64,000 bases of DNA, taken from assembly GCF_000377565.1 (NCBI RefSeq), contig NZ_KB898354.1, forward strand, positions 248,001-312,000. Direction: 5' to 3'. Below are positions 1 through 8,709 of this stretch, piece by piece. The notes beneath the pieces were generated by a model. That model was given only the letters and a program-made list of their open reading frames with translations, did no database searches and had not been told where the DNA came from. Origin of the DNA: Rhizobium sp. 2MFCol3.1. Its GTDB lineage: Bacteria; Pseudomonadota; Alphaproteobacteria; Rhizobiales; Rhizobiaceae. Each line of letters opens with the position of its first letter. Position 1 is the first letter of the stretch. The position numbers and the translations under genes are program-made.

Positions 1-81
1 AAGCCGGTTGCCGTCACCAAGGAGAACTACAAGACCGTTCTCGTCGACAGCGGCTACTACAAAGAAGACCAGCTGAAGTAA
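1..81 (+). CDS. chvE: ChvE-type periplasmic sugar-binding protein, C-terminal end only
   Basis: The window opens inside a gene. The frame from base 1 encodes 26 residues ending in GYYKEDQLK and a TAA stop. The identity rests mainly on context: a sugar ABC ATPase and permease of the GguA/GguB type follow at once, as in the chvE-gguA-gguB locus of Agrobacterium. ChvE is the periplasmic receptor that delivers galactose, arabinose and related sugars to the transporter, and in Agrobacterium also to VirA. The rest of the gene lies upstream of the window. Confidence 0.75.
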   Translation, partial: KPVAVTKENYKTVLVDSGYYKEDQLK

Positions 82-92
82 TCTGACGAACG

Positions 93-137
93 CCGGAATC
101 CGCGCTTTCGCGCGCGGGTTCCGGTTTCCGATTTTTA
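93..137 (+). terminator. Stem-loop with U tract between chvE and gguA
   Basis: Arms CCGGAATCCGCG (93-104) and CGCGGGTTCCGG (113-124) pair over 12 bp with one G-T wobble around an 8-base loop. A T-rich stretch with five consecutive Ts follows. It has the form of an intrinsic terminator. Because the transporter genes continue downstream, it more likely acts as a partial terminator or 3'-end stabiliser that lets the binding protein be made in excess over the ATPase and permease (inference). Confidence 0.6.
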
Positions 138-181
138 GAACGCCAGGCCGATCTTACGGCCACGGCGCTGGAATTTTGATC

Positions 182-1720
182 ATGGAAAATACACTCCTCG
201 AAATGCGGAACATCACCAAGACGTTCCCGGGCGTAAAAGCGCTCGAGAATGTGAACCTCAAGGTTCGCCAGGGTGAGATACACGCAGTTGTGGGGGAAAA
301 CGGGGCCGGCAAGTCGACCCTGATGAAGGTTCTTTCCGGTGTCTATCCCTCGGGCACCTATGATGGGGAGATCTTCTACGACGGCGACGTCCGCAATTTC
401 AAAGTCCTGAAGGACTCCGAAGAAATCGGCATCGTCATCATTCACCAGGAACTGGCGCTCGTACCGCTGCTCTCGATCGGGGAAAACATCTTCCTCGGCA
501 ACGAGAATGCGAAGAGCGGCGTCATCAGCTGGGAAACCACCTTCAACCGCACCAAGCAGCTGCTCGCCAAGGTGGGCCTGCGCGAATCTCCGAACACGCT
601 CGTGACCGACATCGGCGTCGGCAAGCAGCAGCTCGTCGAAATCGCCAAGGCTCTGTCCAAGAGCGTCAAGCTGCTCATTCTCGATGAACCGACCGCGTCG
701 CTCAACGAAAGCGATTCCGATGCGCTGCTGAACCTCCTGATGGAGTTCCGCAAGCAGGGCATCACGTCGATCATCATCTCGCACAAGCTCAACGAGATCC
801 GCAAGGTCGCCGACCAGATCACCGTTCTGCGCGACGGCATGACCGTCAAGACGATGGACTGTCACAAGGAAGAGATCAGCGAGGACACCATCATCAGAAA
901 CATGGTGGGTCGCGATCTCGAAGACCGCTATCCGCCACGCTCGGTGCCGATCGGCGAAACCATCTTCGAAGTGAAGAACTGGAATGCGTTTCACCAGCAG
1001 CATCGCGACCGCCAGGTTCTGCACGACATCAACATCAACGTCCGCAAGGGCGAGGTGGTCGGCATCGCCGGCCTGATGGGTGCCGGCCGTACCGAGTTCG
1101 CGATGAGCGTGTTCGGCAAGGCGTACGGCCACAAGATCACCGGCGAAGTCTATGTCGACGGCAAGCAGGTCGACACCAGCACCGTTCGCAAGGCGATCGA
1201 TGCCGGTCTGGCCTATGTGACCGAAGACCGCAAGCATCTCGGTCTCGTGCTCGCCGACAACATCATGCACAACACGTCGCTCGCCAATCTGGCGGGGATT
1301 TCGAACAGCACCGTGATCGACGGCATCAAGGAAAGCAGGGTCGCGACCGACTACCGGTCGAAGCTGCGCATCCGTTCGTCGGGCATCTACCAGGAGACGG
1401 TGAACCTTTCGGGCGGGAACCAGCAGAAGGTGGTTCTGTCCAAGTGGCTGTTCTCCGATCCCGACGTGCTGATCCTCGACGAGCCGACCCGCGGTATCGA
1501 CGTGGGTGCAAAATACGAAATTTATACTATCATCAACCAGCTTGCTGCCGATGGAAAAGGCGTTCTGATGATCTCGTCGGAAATGCCGGAACTGCTTGGC
1601 AACTGCGACCGCATCTATGTGATGAACGAAGGTCGCATCGTCGCTGAACTGCCGAAGGGCGAAGCGAGCCAAGAAACCATCATGCGCGCCATTATGCGCT
1701 CTGGGGAGAAGAAACAATGA
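182..1720 (+). CDS. gguA: Sugar ABC transporter ATP-binding protein GguA
   Basis: About 512 residues with two ABC domains in tandem, the normal layout for CUT2-family sugar importers (MglA/AraG/RbsA type). The first domain has Walker [10 protein letters not shown] and Walker B LLILDEPT. The second has a degenerate Walker A (GLMGAGRTE), an intact signature LSGGNQQKV and Walker B VLILDEPT. It powers uptake of sugars delivered by ChvE. The ATG at 182 is preferred to a TTG at 176. The stop overlaps the gguB start (ATGA), so the two are translationally coupled. Confidence 0.93.
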   Translation: MENTLLEMRNITKTFPGVKALENVNLKVRQGEIHAVVGENGAGKSTLMKVLSGVYPSGTYDGEIFYDGDVRNFKVLKDSEEIGIVIIHQELALVPLLSIGENIFLGNENAKSGVISWETTFNRTKQLLAKVGLRESPNTLVTDIGVGKQQLVEIAKALSKSVKLLILDEPTASLNESDSDALLNLLMEFRKQGITSIIISHKLNEIRKVADQITVLRDGMTVKTMDCHKEEISEDTIIRNMVGRDLEDRYPPRSVPIGETIFEVKNWNAFHQQHRDRQVLHDININVRKGEVVGIAGLMGAGRTEFAMSVFGKAYGHKITGEVYVDGKQVDTSTVRKAIDAGLAYVTEDRKHLGLVLADNIMHNTSLANLAGISNSTVIDGIKESRVATDYRSKLRIRSSGIYQETVNLSGGNQQKVVLSKWLFSDPDVLILDEPTRGIDVGAKYEIYTIINQLAADGKGVLMISSEMPELLGNCDRIYVMNEGRIVAELPKGEASQETIMRAIMRSGEKKQ

Positions 1721-2925
1721 CTCCTGTCAACCCGACCAGCCACGAGGAAAGCAACGTCGTTTCCGTCGTCGATTACATCCGCGGCAACATTCGTGAATAC
1801 GGCATGCTCATCGCGCTCGTCGCGATCATGGTGTTCTTCCAGTTCTACACCGGCGGCATCCTGTTCAGGCCGGTCAACCTGACCAACCTCGTTCTCCAGA
1901 ACTCGTTCATCGTCATCATGGCGCTCGGCATGCTGCTGGTCATCGTGGCCGGCCATATCGACCTTTCGGTCGGCTCCATCGTCGCCTTCGTCGGCGCGCT
2001 GGCGGCGATCTTTACCGTCTCCTGGGGCATGAACTTCTGGCTCGCGGCCTTGCTTTGTCTGGCGATCGGCGGCGTCATCGGCGCGGCGCAGGGCTATTTC
2101 ATCGCTTATCACCGTATTCCGTCCTTCATCGTGACGCTCGCCGGCATGCTGGTGTTCCGCGGCCTGACGCTCACGGTTCTCGGCGGCAAGAACATCGGTC
2201 CGTTCCCGAAGGAATTCCAGATCATCTCCACCGGCTTCCTGCCCGGCGACATGGTCGACATCTTCGGCGTACCGACGCAGATCACCTCGCTTGTGCTCAG
2301 CGTCATCCTGCCGGTCATCCTGTTCTATCTCGCCTGGCGCCGCCGCAAGGTGAACGAAAGCCACGGCATCGACGTCGAGCCGATGGGCTTCTTCATCGCG
2401 CAGAACGTCATCGTTTCGCTGGCGATCGTGGCGCTCGGCTACCTGCTGTCGACCTATCGCGGCCTGCCGAATGTGCTTGTCGTCATGCTGGTGCTGATCG
2501 CGGCCTATGCTTTCGTCACGCGCCGCACGACCATCGGTCGCCGCATCTACGCCATGGGCGGCAATGAAAAGGCCACCAAGCTCTCTGGTATCAACACCGA
2601 GCGCCTGAGCTTCTTCACCTTCGTCAACATGGGCGTTCTCGCCGGTCTCGCCGGCATGATCGTGGCGCTTCGCCTGAACTCGGCGACGCCGAAGGCCGGC
2701 GTCGGCTTCGAGCTTGACGTCATCGCGGCCTGCTTCATCGGCGGTGCTTCGGCATCCGGCGGCGTTGGCAAGATCACCGGTGCCGTCATCGGCGCGTTCA
2801 TCATGGGCGTCATGAACAACGGCATGTCGATCGTCGGTCTCGGCATCGACTTCCAGCAGATGGTCAAGGGTCTCGTGCTGCTCGCAGCCGTCTTCTTCGA
2901 CGTCTACAACAAGAACAAGGGCTAA
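1717..2925 (+). CDS. gguB: Sugar ABC transporter permease GguB
   Basis: A 402-residue polytopic inner-membrane protein with many hydrophobic segments, ending in the DVYNKNKG tail common in CUT2 permeases. It carries the family motif GHIDLSVGS near residue 75 and a glycine-rich cytoplasmic loop with [13 protein letters not shown] near residue 285, the likely contact with the ATPase. It forms the membrane channel for the ChvE/GguA system. It starts inside the gguA stop codon. About 105 bases separate it from gguC; they hold a direct repeat and a stem-loop, both listed. Confidence 0.93.
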   Translation: MTPVNPTSHEESNVVSVVDYIRGNIREYGMLIALVAIMVFFQFYTGGILFRPVNLTNLVLQNSFIVIMALGMLLVIVAGHIDLSVGSIVAFVGALAAIFTVSWGMNFWLAALLCLAIGGVIGAAQGYFIAYHRIPSFIVTLAGMLVFRGLTLTVLGGKNIGPFPKEFQIISTGFLPGDMVDIFGVPTQITSLVLSVILPVILFYLAWRRRKVNESHGIDVEPMGFFIAQNVIVSLAIVALGYLLSTYRGLPNVLVVMLVLIAAYAFVTRRTTIGRRIYAMGGNEKATKLSGINTERLSFFTFVNMGVLAGLAGMIVALRLNSATPKAGVGFELDVIAACFIGGASASGGVGKITGAVIGAFIMGVMNNGMSIVGLGIDFQQMVKGLVLLAAVFFDVYNKNKG

Positions 2926-2950
2926 GCGCTTCGGCGCTGCCCACCTATTT

Positions 2951-2979
2951 GCAGTGACTTGAATTCGCAGTGACATGAA
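2951..2979 (+). repeat. Tandem 13-bp near-identical repeat upstream of gguC
   Basis: GCAGTGACTTGAA (2951-2963) and GCAGTGACATGAA (2967-2979) differ at one base and start 16 bp apart. They lie in the gguB-gguC spacer, just before the stem-loop at 2988. They may be a protein-binding site or simply a small duplication; nothing in the sequence decides. Confidence 0.5.
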
Positions 2980-2987
2980 CTTGTAAT

Positions 2988-3007
2988 CCGGCTCCCTCGG
3001 GAGCCGG
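2988..3007 (+). other. Stem-loop in the gguB-gguC spacer
   Basis: CCGGCTCCC (2988-2996) and GGGAGCCGG (2999-3007) are perfect complements separated by two bases, so in practice an 8-bp stem with a tetraloop. No T run follows, so it is probably an mRNA-processing or stability element and not a true terminator. It ends 23 bases before the gguC start. Confidence 0.5.
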
Positions 3008-3030
3008 AATGGCGGAGCACATTCCGCGCA

Positions 3031-4047
3031 ATGGAAAAAAGGATGAAGACCGTGCTTATTTCGCAGATCAAGGGTTCGAACGGAGAGATCGTCGTCGCCG
3101 TGCGCGAGCCGGGCGGTACCGCGAAAGCCGTCAACAATGCCGGCAGCGTCTATGCGCTCGCCATGGAAGCCGCAAACGGCGGCAAGTCGCTCGCATCGGT
3201 GATCGAGGCGCATGGCCTGGGTGACACCGTCGATCTCGAAAAGGCTTATGCCGAGGGTCGTTTCCTGGCCCCGATGACGCATCCTGATGCCGCGCACCTG
3301 CATCTGACGGGCACGGGCCTGACGCATCTGGGCTCCGCCGCGACGCGTGACAGCATGCACAAGAAGACCTCCGAGGCCGCGGAAGAAACGCTGACGGACT
3401 CGATGAAGATGTTCAAGATGGGCCTCGAGAACGGCAAGCCGAAGGCCGGCGAAAAGGGCGTTCAGCCCGAGTGGTTCTACAAGGGCAACGGCTATGGTGC
3501 GGCCGCTCCTGGCGCCGCACTCGTCTCCCCATCCTTCGCGCTCGATGGCGGCGAAGAGCCGGAGATGGCCGGCATCTACGTGATCGCTGAAGACGGCACG
3601 CCGTTCCGCATCGGCTTCGCGCTCTCCAACGAGTTTTCCGACCACGTCACCGAGCGCCAGAACTATCTCTACCTCGCGCACTCCAAGCTGCGTCCGGCAA
3701 GCTTCGGCCCCGAGATCCGCATCGGTGCGGCGCCTGAGGATATCCGCGGCACCTCGCGCATCAAGCGCGGCGATAAGGTGATCTTCGAGAAGCCCTTCCT
3801 GTCGGGCGAAGCGAACATGTCGCACACCTTTGCCAACCTTGAGTACCACCACTTCAAGTACGGCCTGTTCCGTGTGCCCGGCGACGTCCACGTCCACATG
3901 TTCGGCACGGCGACGCTGTCGTTTGCCGAAGGCATCAAGACGGAAGAGGGCGACGTGTTCGAGATCGAGGTCGCAGACTTCGGCCTGCCGCTGCGCAATC
4001 CGCTGAAGATCGACGCCGAAGAAGAGATCGTCGTCAAGCAGCTCTGA
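3031..4047 (+). CDS. gguC: GguC / AraD1-family protein (fumarylacetoacetate-hydrolase-like fold)
   Basis: 338 residues, matching the gene that follows gguB in Agrobacterium. The C-terminal half resembles fumarylacetoacetate hydrolase-type enzymes, which act on 2-oxo acids at a metal centre, but the exact reaction is not settled by sequence. With an arabinonate dehydratase and a semialdehyde dehydrogenase next to it, conversion of 2-keto-3-deoxy-L-arabonate towards 2-oxoglutarate semialdehyde is the natural guess (inference). ATG 3031 has a GGAG 13 bases upstream; an internal ATG at 3043 (MKTVLISQ) is a possible alternative start. Confidence 0.85.
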   Translation: MEKRMKTVLISQIKGSNGEIVVAVREPGGTAKAVNNAGSVYALAMEAANGGKSLASVIEAHGLGDTVDLEKAYAEGRFLAPMTHPDAAHLHLTGTGLTHLGSAATRDSMHKKTSEAAEETLTDSMKMFKMGLENGKPKAGEKGVQPEWFYKGNGYGAAAPGAALVSPSFALDGGEEPEMAGIYVIAEDGTPFRIGFALSNEFSDHVTERQNYLYLAHSKLRPASFGPEIRIGAAPEDIRGTSRIKRGDKVIFEKPFLSGEANMSHTFANLEYHHFKYGLFRVPGDVHVHMFGTATLSFAEGIKTEEGDVFEIEVADFGLPLRNPLKIDAEEEIVVKQL

Positions 4048-4130
4048 TTTCTCAGCTCTGGTTTCTAGGGCCCGGCGCATTGGCTGTCGGGTCATTCTTT
4101 CATAAGCGGTAAAGGAGGCTTGCAGGGCCC

Positions 4131-5564
4131 ATGACCATTTATCAGAACCTGATCGCCGGCGAGTGGATCGGCTCGGACGCAACCAAGAACATCAACCCGT
4201 CGGATACGAACGAAGTCGTCGGCCTCTATGCCGATGGTTCGGCAGAAGACACCAAGAACGCGATTGCCGCTGCCAAGGCCGCATTCCCGTCCTGGTCGCG
4301 CTCCGGCATCTGGGAGCGCCACGTCATCCTGAAGAAGGCTGGCGACGAGATCATGGCCCGCAAGGACGAGCTTGGCGCGTTGCTTGCCCGCGAAGAGGGC
4401 AAGACCCTTCCCGAGGCGATCGGCGAGACCATTCGCGCCAGCCAGATCTTCGAATTTTTCGCAGGCGAAGTGCTGCGCCTTGCCGGTGAAACCATTCCGT
4501 CTGTGCGCCCGAACATCGGCGTCGAGATCACCCGCGACCCGCTCGGCGTCATCGGCATCATCACGCCCTGGAACTTCCCGATCGCCATTCCGGCCTGGAA
4601 GATCGCGCCTGCGCTCTGCTACGGCAACACCATCGTGTTCAAGCCGGCCGAGCTGGTTCCGGCCTGCTCCTGGGCGATCGTCGATATCCTCCACCGCGCC
4701 GGCCTGCCGAAGGGTGTTCTGAACCTCGTCATGGGCAAGGGCTCGGTCGTTGGCCAGGCCATGCTCGACAGCCCGGATGTCGCCGGCATCACCTTCACCG
4801 GCTCCACCGGCACGGGCAAGCGCGTCGCCGCGGCATCGCTCGAGCATAACCGCAAATTCCAGCTCGAAATGGGCGGCAAGAACCCCATGGTCGTTCTCGA
4901 CGACGCCGACCTCAATGTCGCCGTCGAAGCTGCCGCCAATTCCGGCTTCTTCTCGACCGGCCAGCGTTGCACCGCGTCCTCGCGCCTGATCGTCACCGAA
5001 GGTATCCACGACAAGTTCGTGGCAGCGCTTACGGCCAAGCTCGAAACGCTTATCGTCGACAACGCGATGAAGTCAGGTACGCATATCGGCCCCGTGGTCG
5101 ATGAGAAGCAGCTGAAGACCGACACCGACTATATCGAGATCGGCAAAAAGGAAGGCGCCAAGCTTGCCTTCGGCGGCGAGGTTCTGAAGCGCGACACGCC
5201 CGGCTTCTATCTGCAGCCGACGCTGTTTACCGAAGCCACCAACCAGATGCGCATCTCCCGCGAGGAGATCTTCGGACCCGTCGTCTCCGTCATCCGTGTG
5301 AAGGATTACGAAGAGGCGCTGGCGACGGCCAACGACACGCCGTTCGGCCTGTCCTCTGGCATCGCGACGACCAGCCTCAAGCATGCGACGCACTTCAAGC
5401 GCAACGCCGAGGCCGGCATGGTGATGGTCAACCTGCCGACGGCGGGTGTCGATTTCCACGTTCCGTTCGGCGGCCGCAAGGGCTCTTCCTACGGCCCGCG
5501 CGAGCAGGGCAAGTACGCCGCCGAATTCTACACATCCGTCAAGACCAGCTACACGCTGGCCTGA
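4131..5564 (+). CDS. Aldehyde dehydrogenase, probable 2-oxoglutarate semialdehyde dehydrogenase
   Basis: 477 residues, a normal size for the NAD(P)-dependent ALDH superfamily. The catalytic cysteine is C280 in GQRCTAS and the general base is E246 in LEMGGKN. The substrate-channel segment ITPWNFP and the cofactor motif FTGSTGTGK are also present. In this neighbourhood the likely substrate is 2-oxoglutarate semialdehyde, the last intermediate of non-phosphorylative pentose breakdown, giving 2-oxoglutarate. A strong AAAGGAGG Shine-Dalgarno lies 12 bases before the ATG. The substrate is inferred from context; succinate-semialdehyde-type activity cannot be excluded. Confidence 0.88.
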   Translation: MTIYQNLIAGEWIGSDATKNINPSDTNEVVGLYADGSAEDTKNAIAAAKAAFPSWSRSGIWERHVILKKAGDEIMARKDELGALLAREEGKTLPEAIGETIRASQIFEFFAGEVLRLAGETIPSVRPNIGVEITRDPLGVIGIITPWNFPIAIPAWKIAPALCYGNTIVFKPAELVPACSWAIVDILHRAGLPKGVLNLVMGKGSVVGQAMLDSPDVAGITFTGSTGTGKRVAAASLEHNRKFQLEMGGKNPMVVLDDADLNVAVEAAANSGFFSTGQRCTASSRLIVTEGIHDKFVAALTAKLETLIVDNAMKSGTHIGPVVDEKQLKTDTDYIEIGKKEGAKLAFGGEVLKRDTPGFYLQPTLFTEATNQMRISREEIFGPVVSVIRVKDYEEALATANDTPFGLSSGIATTSLKHATHFKRNAEAGMVMVNLPTAGVDFHVPFGGRKGSSYGPREQGKYAAEFYTSVKTSYTLA

Positions 5565-5627
5565 CGTCAAAATAGCGATACGGGCCGTCGCGAGGACGGC
5601 TCGGCATCCCTCAAAAGGCAGAAGACA

Positions 5628-7367
5628 ATGTTTAAAAAAGCGGAATGGCCGCGCAAGCTCAGGTCGCAGGAATGGTACGGCGGTACCAGCCGTGACGTCA
5701 TCTATCATCGCGGCTGGATGAAGAACCAGGGTTACCCGCACGACCTGTTCGACGGACGCCCTGTCATCGGCATTCTCAACACCTGGTCGGACATGACGCC
5801 GTGCAACGGCCATCTGCGCGAGCTGGCGGAGAAGGTGAAGGCCGGTATCTGGGAGGCTGGCGGCTTCCCGATGGAAGTTCCCGTCTTCTCGGCATCCGAA
5901 AACACCTTCCGCCCGACCGCGATGATGTACCGCAACCTCGCGGCGCTCTCGATCGAGGAAACCATTCGCGGCCAGCCGATGGACGGCTGCGTGCTGATGG
6001 TCGGCTGCGACAAGACCACGCCGTCGCTTTTGATGGCGGCTGCCTCCGTCGACCTGCCGTCGATCGTCGTCACCGGCGGCCCGATGCTGAACGGCTACTT
6101 CCGCGGCGAGCGCGTCGGCTCCGGCACGCATCTCTGGAAGTTCTCCGAAATGGTGAAGGCCGGCGAGATGACGCAGGCCGAGTTCCTCGAAGCCGAAGCG
6201 TCGATGAGCCGTTCGTCCGGCACCTGCAACACCATGGGCACCGCGTCGACGATGGCGTCGATGGCTGAAGCGCTCGGCATGGCGCTTTCGGGCAATGCCG
6301 CGATCCCGGGCGTTGATAGCCGCCGCAAGGTGATGGCGCAGCTTACCGGCCGCCGCATCGTGCAGATGGTCAAGGACGACCTGAAGCCGTCAGACATCAT
6401 GACCAAGCAGGCCTTCGAAAACGCGATCCGCACCAATGCGGCGATCGGCGGTTCGACCAATGCGGTCATCCACCTGCTGGCCATGGCCGGCCGCGTTGGC
6501 ATCGACCTGACGCTCGACGATTGGGACCGTTGCGGCCGCGACGTGCCGACGATCGTCAACCTGATGCCATCGGGCAAGTACCTCATGGAAGAGTTCTTCT
6601 ATGCTGGCGGCCTGCCTGTCGTCATCAAGCGTCTCGGCGAAGCCGGCCTGCTGCACAAGGATGCGCTGACCGTTTCGGGCGAAACCATGTGGGAAGAGGT
6701 CAAGGACGTCGTCAACTGGAACGAAGACGTCATCCTGCCGGCCGAAAAGGCGCTGACGCAGTCGGGCGGCATCGTCGTCCTGCGCGGCAACATGGCGCCG
6801 AAGGGCGCCGTCCTGAAGCCGTCCGCTGCTTCGCCGCATCTGCTCACGCATCGCGGCCGCGCCGTGGTGTTCGAGGATATCGACGACTACAAGGCCAAGA
6901 TCAACGACGACAATCTCGACATCGACGAGACCTGCGTCATGGTCATGAAGAACTGTGGTCCGAAGGGCTACCCGGGCATGGCCGAAGTCGGCAACATGGG
7001 TCTGCCTCCCAAGGTGCTGAAGAAGGGCATCACCGACATGGTGCGCATCTCGGATGCCCGCATGTCCGGCACCGCCTATGGCACCGTCGTTCTGCACACC
7101 TCGCCGGAAGCCGCCGTCGGCGGCCCGCTCGCCGTCATCAAGAACGGCGACATGATCGAGCTCGACGTGCCGAACCGCCGCCTGCATGTCGATATCTCCG
7201 ATGAAGAGATGGCGCGTCGCCTGGCCGAGTGGAAGCCGCAGCACGAGCTGCCGACCTCGGGCTATGCGTTCCTGCACCAGCAGCATGTCGAAGGTGCCGA
7301 CACCGGCGCCGACCTCGACTTCCTCAAGGGATGTCGCGGCAGCGCGGTTGGCAAGGACAGCCACTAA
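5628..7367 (+). CDS. L-arabinonate dehydratase (IlvD/Edd family)
   Basis: 579 residues of the IlvD/Edd Fe-S dehydratase family. The three cluster-associated cysteines are C59 (PCNGH), C127 (GCDKTTP) and C200 (GTCNTMG), and the proposed base serine is S480 (RMSGTAYG). As I recall, these are exactly the positions reported for the structurally studied L-arabinonate dehydratase of Rhizobium leguminosarum, which holds a [2Fe-2S] cluster and Mg2+. It removes water from L-arabinonate to give 2-keto-3-deoxy-L-arabonate. It is the last gene of the sugar unit; a terminator follows at 7396. Confidence 0.92.
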   Translation: MFKKAEWPRKLRSQEWYGGTSRDVIYHRGWMKNQGYPHDLFDGRPVIGILNTWSDMTPCNGHLRELAEKVKAGIWEAGGFPMEVPVFSASENTFRPTAMMYRNLAALSIEETIRGQPMDGCVLMVGCDKTTPSLLMAAASVDLPSIVVTGGPMLNGYFRGERVGSGTHLWKFSEMVKAGEMTQAEFLEAEASMSRSSGTCNTMGTASTMASMAEALGMALSGNAAIPGVDSRRKVMAQLTGRRIVQMVKDDLKPSDIMTKQAFENAIRTNAAIGGSTNAVIHLLAMAGRVGIDLTLDDWDRCGRDVPTIVNLMPSGKYLMEEFFYAGGLPVVIKRLGEAGLLHKDALTVSGETMWEEVKDVVNWNEDVILPAEKALTQSGGIVVLRGNMAPKGAVLKPSAASPHLLTHRGRAVVFEDIDDYKAKINDDNLDIDETCVMVMKNCGPKGYPGMAEVGNMGLPPKVLKKGITDMVRISDARMSGTAYGTVVLHTSPEAAVGGPLAVIKNGDMIELDVPNRRLHVDISDEEMARRLAEWKPQHELPTSGYAFLHQQHVEGADTGADLDFLKGCRGSAVGKDSH

Positions 7368-7395
7368 GCGGTCGTTTCGACCGGATGAATTGAAG

Positions 7396-7424
7396 AGGAG
7401 GCGGGGCGAAAGCTCCGCCTTTTC
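7396..7424 (+). terminator. Intrinsic terminator after the arabinonate dehydratase gene
   Basis: GGCGGGGC (7400-7407), loop GAAA, and GCTCCGCC (7412-7419) form an 8-bp stem with one G-T pair, followed by TTTT. The A/G-rich 5' flank can pair with the T run. It sits about 30 bases past the stop and closes the transporter/arabinose unit. Confidence 0.75.
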
Positions 7425-7513
7425 CGTATCCGGGAAGCTGGGAACTTATAGTTAAAGATTTAATAAAATCGTGTTAGCTTGACCTCGTACTGCAAATGAC
7501 GACGAGGCCAGAC

Positions 7514-7768
7514 ATGCGCAAGCCCGCGCCGAAGACCACCCATCACGACGCCGACGGGACCGAGACGGAAGACAATCGCCAGCTGGTGAACCGTCTGCTC
7601 GAGAACGCGCAGCGTGAGGTGAGGGCGGAGGCGCCTGCTGCCGTAGAAGAGGTCCGCGAAACGCGCCATTCGGTGCTCGAGATCGCCGTCCTCGTCTGCT
7701 TCATACCCTTCTACTGGCTCTACTCGCTGGCGACCCGCCGCACGGCTGAAAAATACGAGAGCCTCTGA
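7514..7768 (+). CDS. Small single-pass membrane protein, function unknown
   Basis: About 84 residues. A charged, hydrophilic N-terminal region (residues 1-60, rich in Glu, Asp and Arg) is followed by one hydrophobic segment, LEIAVLVCFIPFYWLYSLA, and a short charged tail. No known family is recognised. The ATG at 7514 is preferred over one at 7496: it has GAGG six bases upstream, and a TTGACC-like -35 element at about 7479 would put the -10 inside the longer version. It stands alone between a terminator and the VOC gene. Confidence 0.6.
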   Translation: MRKPAPKTTHHDADGTETEDNRQLVNRLLENAQREVRAEAPAAVEEVRETRHSVLEIAVLVCFIPFYWLYSLATRRTAEKYESL

Positions 7769-7869
7769 CCCGCCTTCACGATCCGCTCCGAAGAGACCAT
7801 TGCGCTGGTCAACTGATATCGCTGCCTTATGTGTCCTGACATAGGCAACGAACGCGGGAGGAGCGCGTA

Positions 7870-8343
7870 ATGGCAAAGAACACGATTTGCGTATGGTACG
7901 ACAAGGATGCCGAGGAGGCCGCGCGCTTCTACGCGAAGACGTTTCCTGACAGCTCCGTCGGGAAGATCACGCGTGCACCGGGCGATTACCCCTCGGGCAA
8001 GGAGGGGCAGGTGCTCGTCGTCGAGTTCACCGTCGCCGGCGTTGCCTGTATCGGCCTCAATGGCGGCCCCGTCTTCAAGCACAACGAAGCCTTCTCATTC
8101 CAGATTTCCACCGAGGATCAGGAAGAGACCGACCGCTACTGGAACGCGATCGTCGGCAATGGCGGCGAGGAGAGCGCCTGCGGTTGGTGCAAGGACAAAT
8201 GGGGCGTATCATGGCAGATCACGCCGCGCGTGCTGACGGAGGCGATGAACGCCGGCGGCGCCGAGGCCAAGCGCGCCTTCGATGCGATGATGGACATGGG
8301 CAAGATCGACGTTGCGGCGATCGAGGCTGCCCGCCGGGGCTAG
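7870..8343 (+). CDS. VOC-fold protein, PhnB / 3-demethylubiquinone-9 methyltransferase-like domain
   Basis: 157 residues with the features of small PhnB-like proteins of the vicinal oxygen chelate superfamily: an N-terminal WYDKDAEEAARFYAKTFPDSS segment, a central GGPVFKHNEAFSF strand-loop, and a C-terminal WCKDKWGVSWQITP motif. Despite the family label these proteins are not shown to be methyltransferases, and metal or substrate is unknown. The start has GGGAGGAGCG just upstream, a good ribosome site. It appears to be a single-gene unit. Confidence 0.82.
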   Translation: MAKNTICVWYDKDAEEAARFYAKTFPDSSVGKITRAPGDYPSGKEGQVLVVEFTVAGVACIGLNGGPVFKHNEAFSFQISTEDQEETDRYWNAIVGNGGEESACGWCKDKWGVSWQITPRVLTEAMNAGGAEAKRAFDAMMDMGKIDVAAIEAARRG

Positions 8344-8431
8344 TCCAGGACTTCGCTCATTTCTTCTTCGCACCACTCGTCACCGGGAACGAAATTGGCC
8401 GTCCTGCCGTTATCGCCACGGGAGAACGTTC

Positions 8432-8674
8432 ATGCCAGGAGTGCGGAAATTGATTGTATTGAGCGCGTTCAACATCGACGGCAGCGGCGCTCTGGTGCAC
8501 GCGTTCGAGCCACGCCGGATGAAGCGCGAGGACACCGCTGTCTATGTCGCCGAAACGATGGTCAATGATTATGCCGGTGTGGTTGTCTGGTGCCGCGAGG
8601 CTAATGTCGCGGTTGGCGAAGAGGGGCCGTCGGTCATTCTGTTCCAGTCGGGCAAGGTTCTGGAATTCGATTGA
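8432..8674 (+). CDS. Conserved-looking small protein of unknown function
   Basis: 80 residues starting MPGVRKLIVLSAFNIDGSG. The frame stays open further upstream, but only this ATG has a Shine-Dalgarno (GGGAG, about seven bases before it) and it starts where the VOC gene has ended. Alternating hydrophobic and polar residues suggest a small alpha/beta fold. No signal peptide or membrane segment is seen. It is convergent with the transglutaminase gene 35 bases away. No family recognised. Confidence 0.5.
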   Translation: MPGVRKLIVLSAFNIDGSGALVHAFEPRRMKREDTAVYVAETMVNDYAGVVVWCREANVAVGEEGPSVILFQSGKVLEFD

Positions 8675-8709
8675 TCTGGCAGCCGCACGGTTGCGGCCGC
8701 CGATGCTCT

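Noticed and set aside
1615..4182. Open frame of about 850 codons on the minus strand across gguB and gguC
   Set aside because: The composition (Arg, Asp, His-rich without motifs) is that of a GC-rich antisense shadow; the plus-strand genes have clear motifs.
7870..8343. Small VOC protein considered as a true ubiquinone methyltransferase
   Set aside because: It has no SAM-binding motif; the methyltransferase label in some databases is a historical domain name.
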